From positions 1-12,014 of the forward strand of contig CALFLM010000084.1 of NCBI GenBank assembly GCA_937880075.1: 12,014 bases of DNA. Direction: 5' to 3'. Below the pieces are notes generated by a model. It did no database searches. It was not told the origin of the DNA and saw nothing but the letters and a program-made list of their open reading frames with translations. The position numbers and the translations under genes are program-made. Positions 8,301 through 12,014 of this stretch are shown one piece after another (position 1 is the stretch's first letter; each line of letters opens with the position of its first letter). This DNA is from an uncultured Romboutsia sp. (GTDB lineage: Bacteria > Bacillota > Clostridia > Peptostreptococcales > Peptostreptococcaceae).

Positions 8301-9529
8301 AAATAGAATATAAAAAAGGTACTTTAAATAAAAATCACACTATCTTAGCACCTCAAATGTCTCCTATACATTTTCAATTTTTTGAAAAAACTATAAATTT
8401 AAGTGGCTTTAAATTAAAAATTTTAGATAATACTGGAAAAGATGTTATAGATACGGGACTTAGATATGTGAATAATGATGCTTGCTACCCTGCAATAATT
8501 GTAGTTGGTCAAATTATAAGCGCTCTTAAATCTGGAGATTATGATTTAGAAAATACATCAGTTATAATAACTCAAACTGGTGGTGGATGTAGAGCTACAA
8601 ATTATATAGGATTTTTAAGAAAGGCAATGTATGATGCTGGATTTAAAGATATGCCAGTAGTATCTTTAAGTATTAATGGTATAGAGAAAAATGGACTTAT
8701 AAAAAATGTCACGCTACAACTTATAAATAGATTATTTATGAGTGTAATTTATGGTGATTTATTAATGAAAGTATTATATAGAGTAAGACCTTATGAGAAA
8801 GTTGAAGGAAGTAGTAATACACTTTATAATAAATGGGTAAAAATATGTTTGGATTCTTTAGATAAAGCTAATATATTTACTTTTAATAGTAATATAAAAG
8901 AAATAATACATGATTTTGATACCTTAGAAATAACAGATAGTATAAAACCTAAAGTTGGATTAGTTGGTGAAATATTAGTTAAGTTTCATCCACTTGCTAA
9001 TAACTCTTTAGTTGATATTGTAGAAAAAGAAGGTGGAGAGGCTGTTGTTCCAGAACTTATAAACTTCTTCTATAGTTGTTGTTTTAATACTTTATATAAA
9101 CATAAATATCTAGAAGGTAAATGGATAAATAAAGAATTTGGAAAATCTGCTATCTGGATTATGGAAACTTATCAAAAGACTTATAAGAAATATCTTGATA
9201 AAAGTAGTCGATTTAGTTCCCCTAAAAGCATAAATATCTTAGCTCAAAGTACTCAAAAGGTTATCTCACCTTGTAATCAAACTGGTGAAGGTTGGTTATT
9301 GACCGGTGAAATGATTGAACTTATTGAAGATGGAGTTAAAAATATTATCTGTATGCAACCTTTTGGATGCTTACCTAATCATATAACTGGAAAAGGACAA
9401 ATTAAAGAACTAAAAAGAATTTATAAAGATGCTAATATAATTCCAATTGATTATGATCCATCAGCTAGTGAAACCAATCAATTAAACAGAATAAAATTAA
9501 TGCTTTCAACTGCCTTTGAAAATATGTAA
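5309..9529 (+). CDS. Giant acyl-CoA dehydratase activase (two ATPase domains plus DUF2229/HgdB-like regions)
   Basis: The protein has 1406 residues. Two BcrA/BadF/HgdC-type ASKHA ATPase domains are visible. Domain 1 (about 1-255) has the phosphate loop GIDIGSVTVK, GGEDAK and CAGGTGAF. Domain 2 (about 318-575) has GIDAGSTTTK, GGQDMK and CSSGCGSF. Each keeps two cysteines 39 residues apart (C122/C161 and C442/C481), the spacing of the iron-sulfur ligands in HgdC. A Cys cluster follows (C603, C606, C610, C629). Then come a DUF2229 region (about 668-985) and an HgdB-like region (about 1005-1400). Classical activators use ATP to push one electron into a 2-hydroxyacyl-CoA dehydratase. Proteins of this fused form are widespread in clostridia but lack a proven substrate. 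The start has GGGGTGAT five bases upstream. No dehydratase, CoA-transferase or electron donor gene adjoins it. Confidence 0.93.
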   Translation: MFHIGIDIGSVTVKTVVFDTNNNIIYKEYKRHFSDVKKALSEVLVNIYNELKDSKVTIVITGSGGIDISQKLNIKFIQEVIASTHAIGYFYPKTDVVIELGGEDAKVTYLTGGIDQRMNGICAGGTGAFIDQMASLLQTDTFGLNELAKDSNVIYPIASRCGVFAKTDIQPLINDGAKRSDIAMSIFNAVVVQTVSVLSCGRKIEGKVAFLGGPLHFLSSLRYRFKSVLKLDDEDIIFPENAQLYVAMGASLLSKKEEAIELNDLIKKIQSLDINDFDNIDKLEPLFKDENDYNEFIKRHNKDTIKTFDISKFNGNCFLGIDAGSTTTKAALIDDKGNLLYTHYSSNEGKPLEVVIDIMNEIYSILPPNSKIVSSTVTGYGEGLIKKALKIDYGEIETMAHFKAAKFFNKNVDFILDIGGQDMKCLKIKNGVIDSIVLNEACSSGCGSFLETFATSLSMDIKEFSHIGIYSKSPVDLGSRCTVFMNSRVKQAQKEGANVSDISSGLSYSVIKNALFKVIKIRDLNDLGDNIVVQGGTFYNDLVLRSFEKLTKKEVIRPSIAGIMGAFGAALISLEKYSKGYKTTLLKQDELNSINLDVEVSRCSGCSNNCLLTINKFSENEIFISGNRCEKGEMIYNKEKKMTNHINLFKYKYNRLFKYKSLSKEKAIMGEIGIPRALNMYEDYPFWHTLFTELSFRVILSDKTSKNLYQSGITSIASETVCYPAKLVHGHIENLIEKGVKYIFYPCVVNEKKEDIYANNNYNCPVVISYSEVIKNNVDGIRKNNITYINPFLSLNNKEKLKSRLYDELSTYFNISKSNINNAVDKASIEQENFKKDIQIQGEKALEKIKENGLKAIVLCGRPYHLDPEINHGIPEVINSLDMEVLTEDSISHLGNIERPLRVVDQWVYHTRLYNAANFIKDQPNLELVQLNSFGCGLDAVTVDQVQEILNQSSKIYTVIKIDEGNNLGAAKIRLRSLKAAILEREANNKTKSINNEKIEYKKGTLNKNHTILAPQMSPIHFQFFEKTINLSGFKLKILDNTGKDVIDTGLRYVNNDACYPAIIVVGQIISALKSGDYDLENTSVIITQTGGGCRATNYIGFLRKAMYDAGFKDMPVVSLSINGIEKNGLIKNVTLQLINRLFMSVIYGDLLMKVLYRVRPYEKVEGSSNTLYNKWVKICLDSLDKANIFTFNSNIKEIIHDFDTLEITDSIKPKVGLVGEILVKFHPLANNSLVDIVEKEGGEAVVPELINFFYSCCFNTLYKHKYLEGKWINKEFGKSAIWIMETYQKTYKKYLDKSSRFSSPKSINILAQSTQKVISPCNQTGEGWLLTGEMIELIEDGVKNIICMQPFGCLPNHITGKGQIKELKRIYKDANIIPIDYDPSASETNQLNRIKLMLSTAFENM

Positions 9530-9530
9530 A

Positions 9531-9623
9531 AATTTACTTCTCTTTAGCAACGTGTCGGCAAAACACTTCATTTTACCAACTATAGATACTTGCTACCACT
9601 GTGGATACATCCATTGCTCAAAA
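9531..9623 (+). repeat. 93-bp dispersed repeat, copy A
   Basis: Aligned base by base with 11731-11823, it shows 71 of 93 identities and no gaps (my count). The best conserved blocks are ACGTGTCG, ACCAAC, CTAC and GGAT.CATCCATT. It begins one base after the stop codon of the giant activase and ends before the terminator at 9681, so it would be in the activase mRNA 3' region. Differences fall 8, 9 and 5 across the three codon phases, so no frame shows a coding signature. Its identity is unknown. Confidence 0.7.
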
Positions 9624-9680
9624 TAACTATTAAATTACAATCTATACATATCAAATATATATTATAATAAATTAATATAT

Positions 9681-9708
9681 AAAAAGACTCTCTTTTGAGA
9701 GTCTTTTT
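9681..9708. terminator. Strong bidirectional terminator between the activase and cold-shock genes
   Basis: AAAAAGACTCTC (9681-9692) and GAGAGTCTTTTT (9697-9708) form a perfect 12-bp stem with a TTTT loop. The flanking A and T runs allow termination in both directions, for the activase (rightward) and the cold-shock gene (leftward). Confidence 0.93.
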
Positions 9709-9728
9709 AAAGTCTAAACTGTCTATAA

Positions 9729-9929
9729 TTATAATATAGTTATATTAGCTGCTTGAAATCCTCTAGCACCTTCAACTATATCAAAACTTACATTTTGTCC
9801 TTCTTCTAAAGTTTTGAATCCATCAACGTTTATAGCTGAGAAATGAGCAAATACATCTTCTCCACCTTCAACAGATATAAATCCAAATCCTTTTTCACTG
9901 TTAAACCATTTTACTATTCCGTTAGTCAT
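9729..9929 (-). CDS. CspA-family cold-shock protein
   Basis: This 66-residue single cold-shock domain is the standard family length. The RNA-binding motifs RNP1 (KGFGFI, residues 13-18) and RNP2 (DVFAHF, 25-30) are intact, with W8 and the aromatic surface F9, F16, F18, F27, H29 and F30. It binds single-stranded RNA and DNA in the cytoplasm and melts mRNA structure as an RNA chaperone, either constitutively or in the cold. I start at the ATG of MTNGIVKWFN because GGAG sits nine bases upstream and the family begins this way. The ATG five codons earlier has its AAGG only one base away. A short hairpin (CCTTA-aca-TAAGG, 9946-9958) lies immediately before the ribosome binding site. Confidence 0.96.
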   Translation of the reverse strand: MTNGIVKWFNSEKGFGFISVEGGEDVFAHFSAINVDGFKTLEEGQNVSFDIVEGARGFQAANITIL

Positions 9930-9945
9930 TTTAAATTTCTCCATA

Positions 9946-10040
9946 CCTTAACATAAGGCTTTCTTTAATATTTAATGCTTTTTAGCATAATATAATTATA
10001 TGCTATTATATAAAAAAGATACATTTTTTTATATAATAGC
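9946..10040 (-). promoter_or_regulatory. Structured leader of the cold-shock gene with competing hairpins
   Basis: Three inverted repeats are packed between the oxidoreductase stop and the cold-shock gene. They are CCTTA/TAAGG (9946-9958), ATGCT/AGCAT (9975-9979 with 9984-9988) and a 16-bp perfect stem (10002-10017 with 10025-10040). AGCATA (9984-9989) can also pair with TATGCT (9999-10004). That pairing would break both the short hairpin and the base of the long stem. The long stem starts 11 bases after the oxidoreductase stop. It has no T run beyond it, so it is a poor terminator but may stabilise the upstream mRNA. No promoter in the gap is convincing, so readthrough from the oxidoreductase gene is possible. 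Confidence 0.45.
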
Positions 10041-10050
10041 TTTAATTAAA

Positions 10051-11298
10051 CTATACTTTCTTTGATTTTAAGTACTCTTTTATTGAATTTGCAACTTTTT
10101 TAGCATTTGCTACTGCTTCAACTACAGTTTTAGCTCCTGTAACAACATCTCCTGATGCAAATACACCTTCTCTTGTTGTATGACCATCATCATCTGTAAC
10201 TAAAAGTCCATATTTATTAGTATCTATATTCTTAGTATTTGATACTATATTATTTTTAGGACTTTGGCTAACTGCAATTATAACTGAATCTGCCTTTATA
10301 AGTTTTTCTGATCCTTCTATATTAACCATGGTTTTTCTTTCATCATCTAACTTTTTAGTATCTATAAATATAACACCTTCATCAGTTATTTCAACTGGAG
10401 ATTTAAATAATTCAAAGTTTACTCCCTCTTCTTTTGCATCATTTATTTCTGCCTTAGTAGCTGTCATATCTTCAAAGTCTTTTCTATATACTACAGTTAC
10501 ATTTTTTACACCATGATACTTTGCAGTTCTTGCAGCATCCATAGAAACATTTCCTGCACCAATTATAACAACATTATCACCTAATCTATATGAGCTAGGT
10601 GATTTTAAATAGTCAATTGCATAATGTACATGTCCAAATGTTTCTCCCTTTATATTTAAAGGTTTTGGATTCCATACTCCTGTGCCTATGAATATTGCAT
10701 CATATCCATCTTCAAATAGTTTGTCTATTGTTATTACTGGCCCTACTAACGCATTGTATCTTATTTTTACATTTAAATCTAGCAATATATTTTCTATATC
10801 GTCTAAAACCCCTACTGGTAATCTAAACTTTGGAATACCATACCTTAAAACCCCGCCTATATGTGATCTTTTCTCAAATATAGTTACTTTATATCCCTCT
10901 TTAGCTAATATTAAAGCTAATGATATTCCAGCTGGACCTGAACCTATTATAGCTATTCTTTCATTTAGCTTATCTTCTTGTTTTAATTTAGCATTTTTTA
11001 AGTACTTGCTAGATATAAAACGCTCTATTTCATAAAAGTTTACTGGTTCATCTTTTATTCCTCTTATACAGTTTCCTAAACACTGGTCTTCATGTGGACA
11101 AACAACTCCACAGATTGCTGATAATGGATTATTGTTAAATAATATTTCTCCAGCTTCTTCTATTTTATTTTCTTTAAATAACTGTATTATTTCTGGTATT
11201 GGTGTATCAATTGGACAGTGTTTTTTACATTTTGGAATTTTACATATAAAACATCTATTAGCTTCCTCCTTTAATTTATTCATGTCTATTACTTTCAT
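10051..11298 (-). CDS. GltD-like NAD(P)H-dependent flavoprotein oxidoreductase with two 4Fe-4S clusters
   Basis: The 415-residue protein resembles the glutamate synthase small subunit (GltD) and its relatives NfnB and the dihydropyrimidine dehydrogenase N-terminal region. The Fer4_20 domain (about 1-100) has eight cysteines: C16, C19, C24, C28 and C63, C67, C73, C77. FAD binds at IGSGPAG (118-124). A second nucleotide site GAGNVSMDAARTA (247-259), with the basic YRK after the next strand, suggests NADPH. The FAD-closing motif ASGDVVTGAKTVVEAV is at 381-396. AGGAGG lies five bases before the ATG. No glutamate synthase large subunit or NfnA partner is adjacent, so it may pass electrons to a partner encoded elsewhere. 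Naming it glutamate synthase would overreach. Confidence 0.9.
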   Translation of the reverse strand: MKVIDMNKLKEEANRCFICKIPKCKKHCPIDTPIPEIIQLFKENKIEEAGEILFNNNPLSAICGVVCPHEDQCLGNCIRGIKDEPVNFYEIERFISSKYLKNAKLKQEDKLNERIAIIGSGPAGISLALILAKEGYKVTIFEKRSHIGGVLRYGIPKFRLPVGVLDDIENILLDLNVKIRYNALVGPVITIDKLFEDGYDAIFIGTGVWNPKPLNIKGETFGHVHYAIDYLKSPSSYRLGDNVVIIGAGNVSMDAARTAKYHGVKNVTVVYRKDFEDMTATKAEINDAKEEGVNFELFKSPVEITDEGVIFIDTKKLDDERKTMVNIEGSEKLIKADSVIIAVSQSPKNNIVSNTKNIDTNKYGLLVTDDDGHTTREGVFASGDVVTGAKTVVEAVANAKKVANSIKEYLKSKKV

Positions 11299-11730
11299 AG
11301 CTACCTCCTATAAATCAAAGTAAGATTTTATATGTATCTTTCTTTAATTCTTATTATTTTACCTATCTTTTTTTACATTTACCCCACTATAAACTTCTAT
11401 TTCTAAATACTTATAAAGTTTTTAAGTGCTATTTACCTTACTAAACCCAATATACTGGTTTTATATATTAAGTTTTATTTTGTAATTTAATGTAATATTT
11501 TAATATTATTTATTATACTATCAATTCTGTTAAAAGTCTTTAATATATATTAATTTTATTTCATTTATATTTATAGTTAAAGTACTTTATAATAAAGCTT
11601 TATATAAATAATACTTATACAAAATATTATATCGTTAATTGAAAATACTTTTATCAAAATATTTATTATTATTATTTTAATCTATTTATTTAGAGTTAAA
11701 CATATATTTATTATATACATTTATATAAAA
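11299..11730. other. 432-bp AT-rich region with no recognised gene
   Basis: Upstream of the oxidoreductase I see no ORF with a credible ribosome binding site on either strand, and no RNA gene. The motif (A/T)TTTACC occurs three times (11357, 11377 and 11431), reading GGTAAA toward the oxidoreductase. These could be half-sites for a regulator, but the spacings are irregular (20 and 54 bases) and the base composition makes chance likely. No clear promoter for the oxidoreductase gene could be fixed. Confidence 0.5.
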
Positions 11731-11823
11731 AATTCGCTTCGCTTGAGCTACGTGTCGTCGAAATAATTTATTTCACCAACGATATATATTTTCTACTGCT
11801 ACGGATGCATCCATTTATCAAAA
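11731..11823 (+). repeat. 93-bp dispersed repeat, copy B
   Basis: This is the second copy, in the same orientation as 9531-9623. It contains sharper internal symmetry than copy A: GAAATAA/TTATTTC around a single T, and the palindrome GGATGCATCC. It begins AATTCGCTTCGCTTGAGC, more GC-rich than its surroundings. No adjoining ORF on the rightward strand explains it. It has no terminal inverted repeats or flanking target duplication that I can see. Confidence 0.7.
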
Positions 11824-11889
11824 ATGTCATTTTTTACGTTTATAAAGTTATTGATATTAATTATATTCATAGGTTGTCCCAAAAATTAT

Positions 11890-11938
11890 GATATAATTTC
11901 CTTATACGTAAAAAACGTATTACTTATTTGTAATACGA
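11890..11938 (+). promoter_or_regulatory. Rightward extended -10 promoter followed by overlapping palindromes
   Basis: TGATATAAT (11890-11898) is a consensus extended -10, giving a start near 11905. The transcript would begin with TACGT-aaaaa-ACGTA (11906-11920), which overlaps a perfect 8-bp hairpin CGTATTAC-ttattt-GTAATACG (11917-11938). The four shared bases make the two helices mutually exclusive. They could be an attenuator-like leader or, as DNA, operator palindromes at the transcription start. The controlled gene would lie beyond the right edge. Confidence 0.5.
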
Positions 11939-12014
11939 ATTTTATATAAATATATTAACTCAATATATATCTTCTAATAATAATTCTACATTATAAAATA
12001 ATTTTATTATTTAT

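Noticed and set aside
10002..10040. The 16-bp hairpin as an intrinsic terminator of the GltD-like gene
   Set aside because: In the leftward direction no T run follows the stem, and the stem is nearly all A-T. It is described as leader or 3'-end structure instead.
10328..11323. Rightward serine-rich frames across the GltD-like gene
   Set aside because: They are antisense to a gene with intact cysteine clusters and nucleotide-binding motifs. Their Ser/Ile-rich composition is typical of antisense frames.
11357..11437. Three (A/T)TTTACC motifs as a regulator-binding array
   Set aside because: The spacing is irregular and a 7-base AT-rich motif recurs easily by chance here. It is mentioned only as a weak possibility in the region entry.
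9531..11823. Repeat pair as two copies of a small protein gene
   Set aside because: Substitutions are 8/9/5 over the codon phases, so there is no third-position excess in any frame. The most similar translated frame has a stop at the same place in both copies.
9531..11823. Repeat pair as a CRISPR array or insertion sequence ends
   Set aside because: There are only two copies, 2.2 kb apart and in direct orientation. I see no regular spacing, no terminal inverted repeats, no target duplication and no transposase between them.
11825..11950. Rightward 41-codon frame with a lipobox-like LIIFIGC segment
   Set aside because: There is no ribosome binding site before the ATG, and the frame runs through the promoter and palindromes at 11890-11938. 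The hydrophobic look is expected in T-rich DNA.

Overview
The window looks like a chromosomal segment of a low-GC Gram-positive anaerobe of the class Clostridia, and Peptostreptococcaceae is a reasonable guess. This rests on three things: very AT-rich DNA with AGA/ATA-rich codon use, strong AGGAGG-type ribosome binding sites, and the gene content. That content includes a radical-type 2-hydroxyacyl-CoA dehydratase activase, a Bce-type two-component system, a YozG-like regulator next to DUF2975, and a lone GltD-like flavoprotein. The family assignment is inference. No rRNA, tRNA, CRISPR array or intact transposase is visible.

Left part (1-1571). A two-component system of the BceRS type is read leftward. 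The kinase runs off the left edge and its ATG overlaps the regulator's stop codon. Behind the promoter side lie about 560 bp without an intact gene. This stretch holds a clearly decayed C-terminal piece of an RsiV-like (DUF3298) protein with three in-frame stops and, just beyond it, a possible 27-residue hydrophobic ORF.

Centre-left (1500-3900). Two genes are read rightward, each with its own extended -10 promoter and hairpin terminator. The first is a GapB-type glyceraldehyde-3-phosphate dehydrogenase whose cofactor loop suggests NADP. The second is an ArAE/DUF939 membrane protein starting at TTG behind a perfect AGGAGG.

Centre (3900-5300). A leftward cluster of small genes follows: DUF3955 membrane protein, then DUF2975 membrane protein, then YozG-like HTH regulator. 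It ends at a bidirectional terminator shared with the ArAE gene. Start choice for the DUF3955 gene is ambiguous, because a well-served upstream start would add 69 residues.

Centre-right (5300-9710). A single 1406-residue protein carries two activase (BcrA/HgdC-type ASKHA) domains followed by two related D-component-like regions. No dehydratase genes adjoin it. A 93-bp sequence follows its stop codon and recurs, about 76% identical and without gaps, 2.2 kb further on. It shows no coding signature in any frame.

Right part (9681-12014). A cold-shock protein gene and a GltD-like NADPH oxidoreductase with two Cys4 clusters are read leftward, with competing hairpins between them. The last 716 bp carry no convincing gene. 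They hold the second repeat copy and, at the edge, a rightward extended -10 promoter followed by two overlapping palindromes, probably the control region of a gene outside the window.

The genes do not form one pathway. The strongest candidates for something under-described are the dispersed 93-bp element, the doubled architecture of the giant activase, and the overlapping start structure ahead of DUF3955.
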